Shown here piece after piece: positions 45,801 to 55,810 of a stretch of 64,000 bases of DNA. Origin of the DNA: Bacteroidota bacterium (GTDB lineage Bacteria > Bacteroidota > Bacteroidia > AKYH767-A > 2013-40CM-41-45). The DNA is taken from contig JADKJP010000006.1 in NCBI GenBank assembly GCA_016720935.1, positions 930,001 through 994,000 of the forward strand, written 5' to 3'. The notes under the pieces were generated by a model, which searched no databases, was not told the origin of the DNA, and saw only the letters and a program-made list of their open reading frames with translations. Every line of letters begins with the position of its first letter. The stretch's first letter is position 1. Position numbers and translations under genes: made by a program.

Positions 45801-48800
45801 TTGTTATGCCTCACTGCAGGAAATCTTATTCCATTTCGCGAAACTCCGCTTGGAAACTTTACAGATCAGGATTTTATATCTGCAGGTGTGACCTCACCAT
45901 TTAATACTCCGAATTATTTAGTTTCTACTCAAATTACTGCAAGTTATAAAGATGATGCTACAACTCCGGTGATTGCAGGAAGTATCGATATACCTTCCTG
46001 GAATACGGATTTCTTCGTTCGTCTCGAACGATTCGATGCAACAAGTGGCTTGCTAAGTGTATTTAGTGATGCTGCCAGAACCATTCATATCCCCGGTTCG
46101 CCGGTTTGTCTTCTTTTTCCTTCAACTGTTCAAGGCTTAAATACACTTCAGCATACAAACGTAAATCAAGCTGGTGCAGGCAGGCGGTTCACGGGAACTG
46201 TCGACAATACTTGTATTCGTTCCACCAGAACCACAGCTGATTTGACGGCATCTGTTTTAAGCATTGATGATTATGATTGTCATCACGCGGGTTGTATTCA
46301 CCTCGACATTCCACCGACGGCCGTGTTCACAATCAGCTATTATTATGAAGATCCATTGAATTCAAATAATAACTATGCAAGCCCGGTTTCGAATACAACA
46401 TCCATTTTGTGCAATGTACCTGCAGGAAATTATACTATTTATTTAACAGATGCATGTGGAACGAACATTACCCTCACTGCAACGATTCAGAATTTGAATC
46501 CACTTGCTGTTTCTGCAGGACCTGATTTGACAATTTGCCAGGGTGCTTGCGTTAATCTAAGTGCAAGTCCAATTGTGCCGGGAGTAACATATGCTTGGTA
46601 TCGTCTTCCTGACAGATCATTATTATCTTCTTCACCTTTCCTATCCGATTGCCCACCTGTCGACTTCTGTTATTTGTTGATAGCAACCGGAAGTACAGGA
46701 TGTATGGATTCAGATTCTGTTTGCGTGAATGTTGAATTGATGCAGCTTACCTGTTCAGGAACTAATGTTACCTGTCATGGCGGGACCGATGGTTCAGTAT
46801 GCGCAACAGCTAGTTGTTTAAATCCTCCTTACTCAATCAGCTGGACTAAAAATGGAACCCTGATCCAGGGTGCGCAGACTTTATGTCTGAATGGTTTAAC
46901 CGCCGGAACTTATTGCATCACTATCACACCTTCAAGCGGAGCAATAGAAACATGCTGCTATTCAGTGACCGAGCCGGCACCATTGTCAATAGACGCCATT
47001 GCATTTGATGCTCCGACTTGTGGTGGCCTTGGATCGTTTACCTTCCTGCCATCCGGTGGAAGTCCGCCTTATACAATATCCACGGATCCTTGTCCACCAA
47101 TCCAATTCCCATGTTCGTACACAAGGCGTGTTGGATTTTCTACAACAGAGAATTATCCGGCTGGAGTCTATACTATTACATTTACAGATTCTCTGGGTTG
47201 TACAAGTTCAGTTGTTAGAACCATTTCCCAACCGGCTCCACCTGAGATCACTGTAGATATCATCAATCCCCCTTGTTGTGGAGATAGTGGAAAATTTGTG
47301 GTTCATATCAACGGAGGAACGGGTCCGTATACGGTTCGTTTGCTCACAAATACGCAACCGTATTCTGTGATACTTCAATCTTATTTCGGAATAAATGGGC
47401 CTGTTTTCTATTCACCGAACATTGCACTTGCAGGAACTTACATCGTGGATGTGATTGATGCGAATTTTTGTTTTGATAGTCAGCTCATCACAATTGTTGA
47501 TCCACCATGCCTGGAGTTACATGTCAGTACAACCGGATTCAATGGAATTGATTGTGATGGACATATCAGTGCATATGCAACAGGTGGAACACCGTTTAAT
47601 ACGAATGCACCGGTATTTCATGTCCCTTATGATATTATAATTACACAGATTTCAGGCAATTCACCCGGAATAACATTTTCGCAGAGTGGAACTTTGAACA
47701 GCAACCCGTTCTATAATTTCGCGGACCAATGTTGCAATGGAGTATATGTAATTACAGCAACTGATTCAAATGGTTGTACTGTAACAGACACGCTCCGCAT
47801 GAATTGTAATTTCAGTCTGAACCCTGCTGCTGGTGTTCAAACTACGCTGTGTATCCGGAATACAGAAGATTCACAGGTTGGGCAATTGTCACCAAATTCG
47901 AATTATGGTGCCAGTATCTTACTTCGTGCTTCCCGCTGGACCTACCAGGGTATCTGGGCAACTGTTCGGACATATTTGAAATTTAACATCAATGCTGTTC
48001 CTCAAAATTCATTTTCGAACGCAGCATTATCTTTATCATCTTGCCCTAATTGCACACCCAACGATGAACACAAGGATCTCAGCCCGGGTAATCCATGGTT
48101 TGCGAATCCACCATGGGGAAATGCAAGCATCATTAGTGGGGTGAGTGGGGCATGGTCGGAGAATTCGATAACCTGGAACAATGCTCCTGCACCGAATGCA
48201 ATCACAGATGCCGGCGCTTCACTTGGTGATCAAACAACAACATCGTTGAATGTAAATGTCACCAACATCGTCCAGGACTGGATTTCAAGCGGAGTGAACA
48301 ACGGGTTGATGATTCGTCTTGCTGATGATCCGGCTTTCCCAATCAATTATTACCATGAAGTGAATTTTGCATCACGAGAAAACGCGGATACAAATATCCA
48401 TCCACGTTTGTGCATTACATATAATGCCTCTTCCGTAACTGTATGTGCGGGAACATCCGTTCCTCTCACAGCTCCTTTGATTCCGGGCGTTGATTACAAA
48501 TGGTACACTGTTCCGGGATTTGCATTGGCAGGATCAGGAAATGTACTGTCTGTTATTGCAACCGTGAGTCAACAGTATGCGGTGATAGCCATCACTCCAT
48601 CCGGTTGCAGGGATACAAATTATGTTCAGGTGAATGTAGAGCCGATAGATCTTGTCTGCTCCGGATCAAATGTTACCTGTAATGGAGGAACAGATGGTAC
48701 AGCATGTGCAACATTTAATTGCATGAATCAACCGTATACAATCAGCTGGACCAAAGATGGCAATCTCATTTCCGGAGCACAAACATTATGTTTGAATGGT

Positions 48801-51800
48801 CTTTCAGCAGGTGTTTATTGCATCAATATAACTCCGGCAAATGGCGCAGTTCAAACATGTTGTTACACAGTAACCGAGCCTGCTCCATTATCAATAGATG
48901 CAATTGTTTTTGATGCTCCGACGTGTGGCGGGTTCGGATCATTTAGCTTTATTCCTTTAGGAGGTACCGAACCATATACAATATCCACAGATCCATGCCC
49001 ACCACTTCCTGGTCTGTGTTCATTCTATACTCCATTCGGATTTTCTACTACACAGATTTATCCAGCCGGAACTTATACGATCTGGATTACTGATGATCAT
49101 GGATGTACAAGTTCTGTTGTGAAGACTATTGGTCAACCGAACCCTCCTGCAATTTCTGTTAATGTTGTTCAGCCTTTGTGTTGCGGTGATAATGGAAGTT
49201 TTATAGCACAATTTACCGGAAACGGACCTTACACCATTTTGGTTCGAGATAATTCATCGGGTAGTGTTTTGCATACTTATTTCGGCATCAGCGGAAGCTC
49301 GTTTAATTGCCCTGACTTATTTCCTGCAGGAAGCTATACAGTTGAAATCACGGATGTGAATAATTGTGTGAGCAGTGCAATCATAAATATCATTGATCCA
49401 CCTTGTCTGAATGCAAATGTTATTGTCTACGATGCTCCAAACTGTGGTGGAAATGGTTCCTTTAGTATATATCCTTCTGGTGGAACGGCTCCTTATACAG
49501 TTTCTATTAGCCCTTGCCCTGGTGGATTTTTGAATTGTCATTTTGTAACTTCTAATAGTTTTTCTACTGCACAGGATTACCCTGCCGGTACATACACTAT
49601 TACCTTTACCGATGCGAACGGTTGTACAGTAACACTTGTAAAAACTATTCATGAACCCTTACCAGCACAAATTTCAGTTACAACAGTTAATCCTTTATGC
49701 TGTGGTGGCTTTGGTCATTTTAATGTAGTTATCACGAGTGGAACAGGTCCGTACCAAATTTTATTGACCACCAATGATGTTGTGAATCCGACAACATTAC
49801 ATGCATATCTTGGTTATACAGGAAATAATTTTACATCGCCTGATGAAGTACCTGCCGGCAGTTATATTGTAGAAGTTCTTGATGCAAATGGTTGCAGGAG
49901 TAGTGCACTCATTGAAATTATTGACCCACCTTGTTTAAACGTGGATGCTATCGCATTTGATGCTCCAACTTGTGGTGGGCTAGGTTCTTTTTCATTCATT
50001 GTGAATGGAGGCACTCCACCTTATACGATTACGACAAGTCCTTGTCCGATCCCGACATATCCATGTAGCTTCTCAACAGCCTTCGGATTTTCTACTTTGC
50101 AAAAATATCCGGCAGGAGTATATACCATTACATTTACAGATGCAAATGGATGTACAAGCACAGTTGTTAGAACCATTTCCCAACCGGCACCACCTGAGAT
50201 CACTGTAGATGTCATCAATCCCCTTTGTTGTGGAGATAGTGGAAAATTTGTGGTTCATATCAACGGAGGAACGGGTCCGTATACCGTTCGTTTGCTCACA
50301 AATACACAACCGTATTCTGTGATACTTCAATCTTATTTCGGAATAAATGGACCTGTTTTCTATTCACCGAACGTTGCACTTGCAGGAACTTACATCGTGG
50401 ATGTAATCGATGCAAATGGATGTTTCGACAGTCAACTGATCACCATAGTGGATCCACCATGTCTGGAGTTGCATGTGAATACTTCCGGATTCAATGGGAT
50501 TGATTGTGATGGGCATATCAGTGCGTATGCAACCGGAGGTACACCTTTCAATACCAATTCTCCTAATTTCCATGTGCCCTACAATATCCTGATCACACAG
50601 ATCGCGGGCAATTCTCCGGGAATCACATTCTCACAAAGTGGTTTACTGAATAGCAATCCATTCTACAATTTTGCTGATCAATGTTGTAATGGAGTATATG
50701 TAATTACAGCAACTGATTCGAATGGTTGCACTGTAACAGACACGCTCCGCATGAATTGTGATTTCAAATTGAGCCCTATAGCAGGTGTACCCTCTACATT
50801 GTGTATCCGGAATACAGAAGATGCACAGGTTGGCGAATTATCACCGAATGCTAATTACGGTTCAGCAACTACACAACGTGTTTCCCGATGGACCTATCAG
50901 GGCATTTGGAAAAGCGTTCGATCCTATATTAAATTCAATGTGAATGCAGTTCCTCAGAATTCATTTACAGGTGCAACTTTATCCTTGTCAACTTGTCCGA
51001 CCTGTACTCCATATGATGTTCATAAAGATTTGAGTGCAGGTAACCCTTGGTTTGCAAACCCGCCTTTGGGAAATGCAAGCATTATTAGTGGCGTTAGCGG
51101 CCCATGGGCTGAGAACACAATTACCTGGAACAATGCACCCGCACCGACAGCAATTACTGATGCTGTTGCATCACTAGGTGATCAAACCACAACTGGATTG
51201 AATGCCAATGTCAGCAATATTGTCCAGGACTGGATGTCAAGCGGAGTGAACAACGGGTTGATGATTCGTCTTGCGGATGATCCTGCTTTTCCAACAAACT
51301 ATTATCATGAAATTAATTTCGCTGCCAGAGAAGTAGGGGATACAAATCTTCATCCAAGGTTGTGCATTTCATATAATTCTCCTTCAGTTACTATTTGCGC
51401 AGGTTCCTCTGTGCCATTGGCTGCACCGCTTATTGCCGGGGTGGATTATAAATGGTATACAGTTCCCGGATATGCATTGTTAGGGTCAGGCAATGTTATT
51501 TCTGTCAGCCCATTGACGAATCAATTGTATGCAGTGATTGCAATCACTCCATCCGGCTGCAGGGACACAAACTTTGTTCAGGTAAACGTGGTTACCAATG
51601 TGGATGATGGTGATGATTGCACTTCCGACTATTGCCTCGATGGAATTGTGTATCACACCCGGATTATTTCATGTACATGTCCATGCACAGCTCCAAGCAC
51701 CCTTTCGCCGAACATTGTTGTCAACGGTAATTTCTCGAACGGAAATACAGGATTTACAAGTGATTTGCCTTATATAAATGCATGTGCAACAAATTCATAT

Positions 51801-54473
51801 AGTGTTGGAAATACTGCAAGGGCAAAATGTGCAAGCTTCCTTCTGATTCCTGATCATACAACAGGCTCCGGAACCGGAAACGATAATTTCCTGATTGTGG
51901 ATGGAAGGGATGCTGGAACTTATACTGTATGGAATGGAGCTGTAGGAAATATTGTTAATGGAAAGACTTATACATTTAGTTTCGCGTTGTATCCGAATGT
52001 TTCCAGTAGTACTACACTTCCAAATTCTATTGATGTTACGCTTGGAAATACTGTCATATTGAGCATTCCACGAAGTAATCTTGTCAATAATAGTTGGAAT
52101 GAATTCTGTACAAGTTTTACAGCAACTGCTAACATACAGGCTGCCAGGTTAAAGATATCTCATACCATTAGCGGTGGTGGATTGGGTTACGACTATGGTA
52201 TCGATGATATCATTTTCCGAACGTGTCGGGATCGAATCAATCTGCAAAATGTTAGTATAAGTAATGTCTCCTGTTATGGAGGAAACAATGGAAGTTTAAC
52301 TGTAATTCCATCCGGAGGGACATCTCCATACACTTACTTATGGAGCAACTCTGCTACGACTGCAACAATTTCTAATCTTTCGCCAGGTGCATATTCGGTG
52401 ACAGTTACAGATGCTATAGGTGATGTAAGCACAACATCACTCGATGTTTTAGAAGCAGATCCTGTGATTCCAACATTGAGTGTGACGAATCCTATTCAAT
52501 GTTATAGTGGAACAACGTGTATTCAGGTTGTAGGAAGTGGTGGAACACCTCCATACTCTGGAACGGGAACTTTCTGTGGTTATCAGGAAGGAACCTGGAC
52601 CTTCACCATTGTGGATTCGCATGGATGTTTTGCGGATAACAGCATAACTATTTATCAACCAACTAAACTTGAAAATACTGTAAGCGAAGTTTCAGCAAGT
52701 TGTGGATTGGCAAATGGAAGTGCAACGGCTGCTCCAAATGGTGGAACACCACCATACAGTTATCAATGGAATACAGTACCTGTTCAAACAGGTGCTTCAG
52801 CTATCAATTTATTGCCAGGAATATATACTGTTACCGTTACCGATGCCAATGGATGTTCAAGAACGGATCAAATAACTATCGGTAATTCAGGTGGTGTACC
52901 GGCAAGTCCCGGAGCAATCAGCGGACCGGCAGGAGTGTGCAGAAATCAGGTTAACCAGGTGTTTTGTGTTCCTCCGGTTCCCGGTGCGACATCCTACTTA
53001 TGGACTCTCCCCGGAGGATTAACAGGTACTTCTACGAGCAATTGTATCACTCTAAGTACCAGCAATACGTACGCCGGAGGATTTATTTGTGTAAGAGCAA
53101 TCAATTCCTGTGGAATCAGTCTTGCTACTTGTATGAACCTTCCGGTGCTGACAGTTAAACCACCAGTTCCTTCAAGTATTATAGGAAATACGACTATTTG
53201 CGGACCCGGAACTTATACATTCTCTACTTCGGTTGTGGCGAATGCAACAGTTTATAACTGGTCGGTAACGGGAAGTGGTGTGTCAATTGCAAGCGGACAG
53301 GGTACAAATTCAATTACTGTTTCTGTACCTGCTGGATTTGGACAGGGTACTGTGTCGGTGAATGCCGGGAATTGTGTTGGGAATTCAGGATCAAGAGGAA
53401 TCTACATCACTGGAGTTCCTTCAAATTCACTTCCGATCAACGGACCTACAGTAGTGTGTGCAGGAACTAATAATGTGTCTTACACATTTGGAACTGTTAC
53501 CGGCGCAACTTCTTATGTATGGACATCAAATACGCCAAACATGACTGTGATTTCTCAAAGTGGAATTTCATGTGTTGTGAACTTCGGACCGGGATTCACT
53601 ACCGGAAATCTGAGTGTCAATGCTATCAGCTCTTGTGGAAGTTATACCAGAACGGTTATCATCAAATCAGTTCCGTCTCAACCAGGTGGGATTACAGGAC
53701 CTTATGTAAATCTGTGTGGCGCGCAAACGGTCAGTTACAGTATCGCTGCAGTAGCATCTGCGACAAGTTATGTATGGACGAGTCCTGCCGGAACGACAAT
53801 TTTGTCAGGGCAGGGGACAACCGGAATCAGTGTCTCTATTCCTGCTGCATTCGCAGGCGGTATCGTTTGTGTTCAGGCTGTCAATGCATGCGGTGCAAGT
53901 ATTGCAAGGTGTTTGACGATTTCCGCTTTGCCACCACCACCGACGGGAATCACAGGGCCGATTACTGTATGCAAATCATCTACGCAAAATTATTCCATCG
54001 CCCCGATAGCTGGTGCCAGTTCTTATAGTTGGTCCATTACAGGAGGGGCAGGATTGGTTTCCGCAGGAACAAGTGCAACTGTGAATTTTGCAACAGCAGT
54101 ATCTGGAACAGCAATTCTTAAGGTTAAAGGAAATAACGCTTGTGGATCAAGTTCGCCAGCTCAGTTAAGTATTGTTGTAAATCTGGGTTGCAAGAGCTCT
54201 CAAACGAGTGAATTGCAAAATGCAGGTTTTGCGGTTTACCCGAATCCAAGCAATGGAGCATTCACGCTTAGTTTCAATGCTGAAAAATCTTCAGAATACA
54301 CTCTAAAGGTGTTTGATATTTTGGGAAAAGCTGTCTTCAATGATAAGATACATGCTGTCAATGGAGAAAATACTTTTGATATTGATTTGGGCAATTCGGC
54401 TCAGGGTATGTATCAGTTGAGTATTCAAAATGAAGAAGGGGAGACCCGGACACTTCGGCTGGTGATTGAATAA
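42858..54473 (+). CDS. Giant T9SS-secreted repeat adhesin
   Basis: 3871 residues, signal peptide MKLNFNSTIVIFISFFLSF. An ATG five codons upstream (42843) is possible, but GGAGGA lies nine bases before 42858. Approximate domain order by residue: beta module plus dockerin-like calcium loops (115-310; GDFNQDGLINECD, DLNGDGFVDALD); PKD/Ig-like domains; two lectin- or jelly-roll-like segments (550-750, 910-1130); SprB-type repeat pairs (1375-1650); DNRLRE domain (1661-1856). Then come three more repeat pairs (2010, 2183, 2360), a second DNRLRE domain (2645-2841), a carbohydrate-binding-like domain (2948-3126), SprB repeats (3127-3345), five PKD-like repeats (3345-3775), and the T9SS sorting domain from FAVYPNPSNG. 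Probably a surface adhesin for gliding or attachment (inference). Confidence 0.92.
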   Translation: MKLNFNSTIVIFISFFLSFLSGNAQTTCIDPDLPVLNTSATVVCPGTNVNLAIASGALNDATDWYWYSNSCGGSPVGTGLSLSVNPTTTTTYYVRGEGGCVTPGACTGQTIVVLPPVTLSLKVFIQGYYLGNGQMTPSIYYSLGSPYQPTDVDLITVELRDVATCIVVGSYEVVLQTDGTVQVPVDCAVSGGTYYIVVKHRSSIETWSSSPVIFNGSVSYDFSAQQSNAYCDNEIDVMTEGIWSMYSGDFNQDGLINECDRTLLENDIANAVFGYFSTDLNGDGFVDALDLLLFDEILQLNIAMCSPCENAQALVVCPIIGPKTICGDGSGGTAVYSIAPVAGATQYNWTVPNGMTILGGQGSSSITVSWTGVAAQMGIVGVICVSVPTPCGVAECCDSIKIGMAPEVNLGPDIVLCNPGDCVVLASTPISNVNNYSWYTLPGFVSIPQTNASLLVCPTAPTCYALIVENMAGCKDTDTVCVSFYNPPLVSWSGLLAEQCGGDAPYTLSGGLPAGGVYSGDGVSGNQFNPGLAGVGSHLLSYTYSDSCGHVTTISKTINVINCPCIETFCRDFDDNDLHGWTVNPAAPMVDVQITSLNSQNGPADYYLLASDLTGLSLLKAETGFNGRWCCGEFCFDYRTFDDGDPNSVLDIHPVFYLVRGDKTFRFTSSVSVTETNGWQHVCAPITNCNPPPVSSEGVWEALPGTSNTDWDPLTNHIDSIFFQIDWNGGDEIAGFDNVCFNARNLSATIAAVDCNTLCATVNGCCGPFSYIWTVPPGVVITSGAGNSCIQGNLISGDYTVIVSNTTGEVSTTTYHLDFPPTASWSQTTVELCTSDSPYALSGAQPQSGAGGSGVYSGGTFITGTAPNQYFDPSLVSPGTYSVSYTFTDTCGNTSTVSVDFVVTDCACDIFGSDYSSASGWTQIGTSINIDATVIDKVSFLNVPGGSDHRVYRNIGLLGNTWTAEFDFNPMSGSNVGVASELLCLTAGNLIPFRETPLGNFTDQDFISAGVTSPFNTPNYLVSTQITASYKDDATTPVIAGSIDIPSWNTDFFVRLERFDATSGLLSVFSDAARTIHIPGSPVCLLFPSTVQGLNTLQHTNVNQAGAGRRFTGTVDNTCIRSTRTTADLTASVLSIDDYDCHHAGCIHLDIPPTAVFTISYYYEDPLNSNNNYASPVSNTTSILCNVPAGNYTIYLTDACGTNITLTATIQNLNPLAVSAGPDLTICQGACVNLSASPIVPGVTYAWYRLPDRSLLSSSPFLSDCPPVDFCYLLIATGSTGCMDSDSVCVNVELMQLTCSGTNVTCHGGTDGSVCATASCLNPPYSISWTKNGTLIQGAQTLCLNGLTAGTYCITITPSSGAIETCCYSVTEPAPLSIDAIAFDAPTCGGLGSFTFLPSGGSPPYTISTDPCPPIQFPCSYTRRVGFSTTENYPAGVYTITFTDSLGCTSSVVRTISQPAPPEITVDIINPPCCGDSGKFVVHINGGTGPYTVRLLTNTQPYSVILQSYFGINGPVFYSPNIALAGTYIVDVIDANFCFDSQLITIVDPPCLELHVSTTGFNGIDCDGHISAYATGGTPFNTNAPVFHVPYDIIITQISGNSPGITFSQSGTLNSNPFYNFADQCCNGVYVITATDSNGCTVTDTLRMNCNFSLNPAAGVQTTLCIRNTEDSQVGQLSPNSNYGASILLRASRWTYQGIWATVRTYLKFNINAVPQNSFSNAALSLSSCPNCTPNDEHKDLSPGNPWFANPPWGNASIISGVSGAWSENSITWNNAPAPNAITDAGASLGDQTTTSLNVNVTNIVQDWISSGVNNGLMIRLADDPAFPINYYHEVNFASRENADTNIHPRLCITYNASSVTVCAGTSVPLTAPLIPGVDYKWYTVPGFALAGSGNVLSVIATVSQQYAVIAITPSGCRDTNYVQVNVEPIDLVCSGSNVTCNGGTDGTACATFNCMNQPYTISWTKDGNLISGAQTLCLNGLSAGVYCINITPANGAVQTCCYTVTEPAPLSIDAIVFDAPTCGGFGSFSFIPLGGTEPYTISTDPCPPLPGLCSFYTPFGFSTTQIYPAGTYTIWITDDHGCTSSVVKTIGQPNPPAISVNVVQPLCCGDNGSFIAQFTGNGPYTILVRDNSSGSVLHTYFGISGSSFNCPDLFPAGSYTVEITDVNNCVSSAIINIIDPPCLNANVIVYDAPNCGGNGSFSIYPSGGTAPYTVSISPCPGGFLNCHFVTSNSFSTAQDYPAGTYTITFTDANGCTVTLVKTIHEPLPAQISVTTVNPLCCGGFGHFNVVITSGTGPYQILLTTNDVVNPTTLHAYLGYTGNNFTSPDEVPAGSYIVEVLDANGCRSSALIEIIDPPCLNVDAIAFDAPTCGGLGSFSFIVNGGTPPYTITTSPCPIPTYPCSFSTAFGFSTLQKYPAGVYTITFTDANGCTSTVVRTISQPAPPEITVDVINPLCCGDSGKFVVHINGGTGPYTVRLLTNTQPYSVILQSYFGINGPVFYSPNVALAGTYIVDVIDANGCFDSQLITIVDPPCLELHVNTSGFNGIDCDGHISAYATGGTPFNTNSPNFHVPYNILITQIAGNSPGITFSQSGLLNSNPFYNFADQCCNGVYVITATDSNGCTVTDTLRMNCDFKLSPIAGVPSTLCIRNTEDAQVGELSPNANYGSATTQRVSRWTYQGIWKSVRSYIKFNVNAVPQNSFTGATLSLSTCPTCTPYDVHKDLSAGNPWFANPPLGNASIISGVSGPWAENTITWNNAPAPTAITDAVASLGDQTTTGLNANVSNIVQDWMSSGVNNGLMIRLADDPAFPTNYYHEINFAAREVGDTNLHPRLCISYNSPSVTICAGSSVPLAAPLIAGVDYKWYTVPGYALLGSGNVISVSPLTNQLYAVIAITPSGCRDTNFVQVNVVTNVDDGDDCTSDYCLDGIVYHTRIISCTCPCTAPSTLSPNIVVNGNFSNGNTGFTSDLPYINACATNSYSVGNTARAKCASFLLIPDHTTGSGTGNDNFLIVDGRDAGTYTVWNGAVGNIVNGKTYTFSFALYPNVSSSTTLPNSIDVTLGNTVILSIPRSNLVNNSWNEFCTSFTATANIQAARLKISHTISGGGLGYDYGIDDIIFRTCRDRINLQNVSISNVSCYGGNNGSLTVIPSGGTSPYTYLWSNSATTATISNLSPGAYSVTVTDAIGDVSTTSLDVLEADPVIPTLSVTNPIQCYSGTTCIQVVGSGGTPPYSGTGTFCGYQEGTWTFTIVDSHGCFADNSITIYQPTKLENTVSEVSASCGLANGSATAAPNGGTPPYSYQWNTVPVQTGASAINLLPGIYTVTVTDANGCSRTDQITIGNSGGVPASPGAISGPAGVCRNQVNQVFCVPPVPGATSYLWTLPGGLTGTSTSNCITLSTSNTYAGGFICVRAINSCGISLATCMNLPVLTVKPPVPSSIIGNTTICGPGTYTFSTSVVANATVYNWSVTGSGVSIASGQGTNSITVSVPAGFGQGTVSVNAGNCVGNSGSRGIYITGVPSNSLPINGPTVVCAGTNNVSYTFGTVTGATSYVWTSNTPNMTVISQSGISCVVNFGPGFTTGNLSVNAISSCGSYTRTVIIKSVPSQPGGITGPYVNLCGAQTVSYSIAAVASATSYVWTSPAGTTILSGQGTTGISVSIPAAFAGGIVCVQAVNACGASIARCLTISALPPPPTGITGPITVCKSSTQNYSIAPIAGASSYSWSITGGAGLVSAGTSATVNFATAVSGTAILKVKGNNACGSSSPAQLSIVVNLGCKSSQTSELQNAGFAVYPNPSNGAFTLSFNAEKSSEYTLKVFDILGKAVFNDKIHAVNGENTFDIDLGNSAQGMYQLSIQNEEGETRTLRLVIE
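46984..48640 (+). repeat. Internal duplication in the adhesin gene, copy A
   Basis: Collinear with 49936-51592 at a constant offset of 2952 bases (checked at 46990, 47211, 47848 and 48624), so no indels accumulated. Encodes one repeat pair plus the first DNRLRE domain and the following Ig-like segment. Confidence 0.88.
49936..51592 (+). repeat. Internal duplication in the adhesin gene, copy B
   Basis: Second copy of 46984-48640. Nucleotide identity is patchy: very high at 50163-50412 (about ten differences in about 235 bases by eye) and clearly lower on both sides, suggesting gene conversion. Confidence 0.88.
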
Positions 54474-54494
54474 TTGCCAGGATTGCCTTAAAAT

Positions 54495-54528
54495 AAAAGG
54501 AGCTGTTTCGAATGGAACAGCTCCTTTT
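54495..54528. terminator. Bidirectional terminator between adhesin and yqgE/algH
   Basis: Perfect 13-bp stem AAAAGGAGCTGTT (54495-54507) / AACAGCTCCTTTT (54516-54528), 8-base loop, with T-rich tails on both strands. It serves two convergent genes. Confidence 0.9.
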
Positions 54529-54549
54529 ATTTATTTTGATTCTAAATTA

Positions 54550-55116
54550 TTAATTCAAGCTCGGATCCTCCGGGAAATTCGCGAGTATAGCATACTGACT
54601 ACCCATCGTGCGGAGAACTTGTCCCCAGAGATCTTCCGGATGATCGGAGAATGCGAAATCTTTTTTGCAATTTGATATGAGCCAGGTACGACCTTTCAGT
54701 TCATCTTCCAGTTGATGAGGCTCCCAGCCGCTATAACCGGCAAAAAAGCGAACATCGTTACGGGTCACCTGATGAGTATCAATCATCAGTTTGAGTCTTT
54801 CCAAATCTCCTCCCCAGAATATTCCGGGCAGAATCTTTTTTGATCCTTCTAACTTGTCACCAAGCGTATGAAGGAAATGAATTGTATCCGTCTGCACCGG
54901 TCCGCCGAAATACAATGGAACATCAAATGGAGGAAAATCTTCAAGGGCGTCATTAAGCGTCAGGTCGGTCGGCTTATTCAAAATAAATCCAACGGTTCCT
55001 TCTTCACTGTGTTCACCCAAAAGAATTACCGAGCGTTTGAAATAACTGTCGAGCAAAAAGGGTTCGGAAACAAGGATGCGACCAACTCCCGGATCAAGGT
55101 GTATTATTCTCTTCAT
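54550..55116 (-). CDS. YqgE/AlgH family protein
   Basis: 188 residues, matching the family along its whole length. Landmarks are GRILVSEPFLLDSYFKRSVI, GTVGFILNKPTDLTLND, VPLYFGGPVQTDTIHFLH and FFAGYSGWEPHQLEDELKG. A small cytoplasmic protein of uncertain function, linked in some genera to alginate regulation. Single gene, convergent with the adhesin. Confidence 0.92.
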   Translation of the reverse strand: MKRIIHLDPGVGRILVSEPFLLDSYFKRSVILLGEHSEEGTVGFILNKPTDLTLNDALEDFPPFDVPLYFGGPVQTDTIHFLHTLGDKLEGSKKILPGIFWGGDLERLKLMIDTHQVTRNDVRFFAGYSGWEPHQLEDELKGRTWLISNCKKDFAFSDHPEDLWGQVLRTMGSQYAILANFPEDPSLN

Positions 55117-55332
55117 ACGAATCTAAATAATGAGGCAAAGCGGCAAAAAAGGCAGGTCTGAATTTTCTTATCCTATCCTAAAAACCAACAGTATTCCTCG
55201 TTTGTTTTTTGTTTGTAGTTTTACCCTGATTTTCCTGTTGAGTTTGCCGATAAAACCCTCAAAACTTACAGGATTTCCTGCGGTGAATTGCTTGTAAATG
55301 AAATTCTTACAATATATAAAATACTAATAATC

Positions 55333-55809
55333 ATGTCGATAAGGGTCAGCAGGGTCGAAAAAGGAATGAAAGCACCTGACTTTTGTTTGCCTGATCAGGA
55401 AGGGAATATGCATTCCCTTGCAGATTTCAAGGGAAAAAAAATCGCTCTTTTTTTCTACCCAAAAGACAATACACCTACCTGTACTGTGGAAGCCTGCAAT
55501 CTTCGCGATAATTATTCCTTATTGAAACGAAAGGGGATAGCAGTCATTGGTATGAGTAAAGATCCGGTGAAATCACATCTTAAATTTGTAAATAAATTTT
55601 CATTGCCTTTCCCATTGCTCTCTGATGAAGAAGCCAATGTTCTTTCTGCTTATGATGTTTATGGGGAAAAAATTTTATATGGAAGAAAATACATGGGTAT
55701 TTACCGGACAACTTTCCTGATTGATGAAAAAGGAATCATCCTGGAAGTGATTACAGATGTGAATTCAAAGGATCATGCGCAACAAATTATGGATCTCTTA
55801 AAAAAATAA
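55333..55809 (+). CDS. bcp: Thioredoxin-dependent thiol peroxidase (BCP-type peroxiredoxin)
   Basis: 158 residues. The peroxidatic Cys and the resolving Cys five residues later are both present in NTPTCTVEACNLRD. Flanks are GMKAPDFCLPDQEG, IALFFYPKD and YGRKYMGIYRTTFLIDEKG. The ATG at 55333 (MSIRVSRVEKG) was preferred to 55288, which adds 15 residues without family support. Reduces hydroperoxides in the cytoplasm. pdxH starts one base after its stop, so the two form an operon. Confidence 0.95.
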   Translation: MSIRVSRVEKGMKAPDFCLPDQEGNMHSLADFKGKKIALFFYPKDNTPTCTVEACNLRDNYSLLKRKGIAVIGMSKDPVKSHLKFVNKFSLPFPLLSDEEANVLSAYDVYGEKILYGRKYMGIYRTTFLIDEKGIILEVITDVNSKDHAQQIMDLLKK

Positions 55810-55810
55810 T

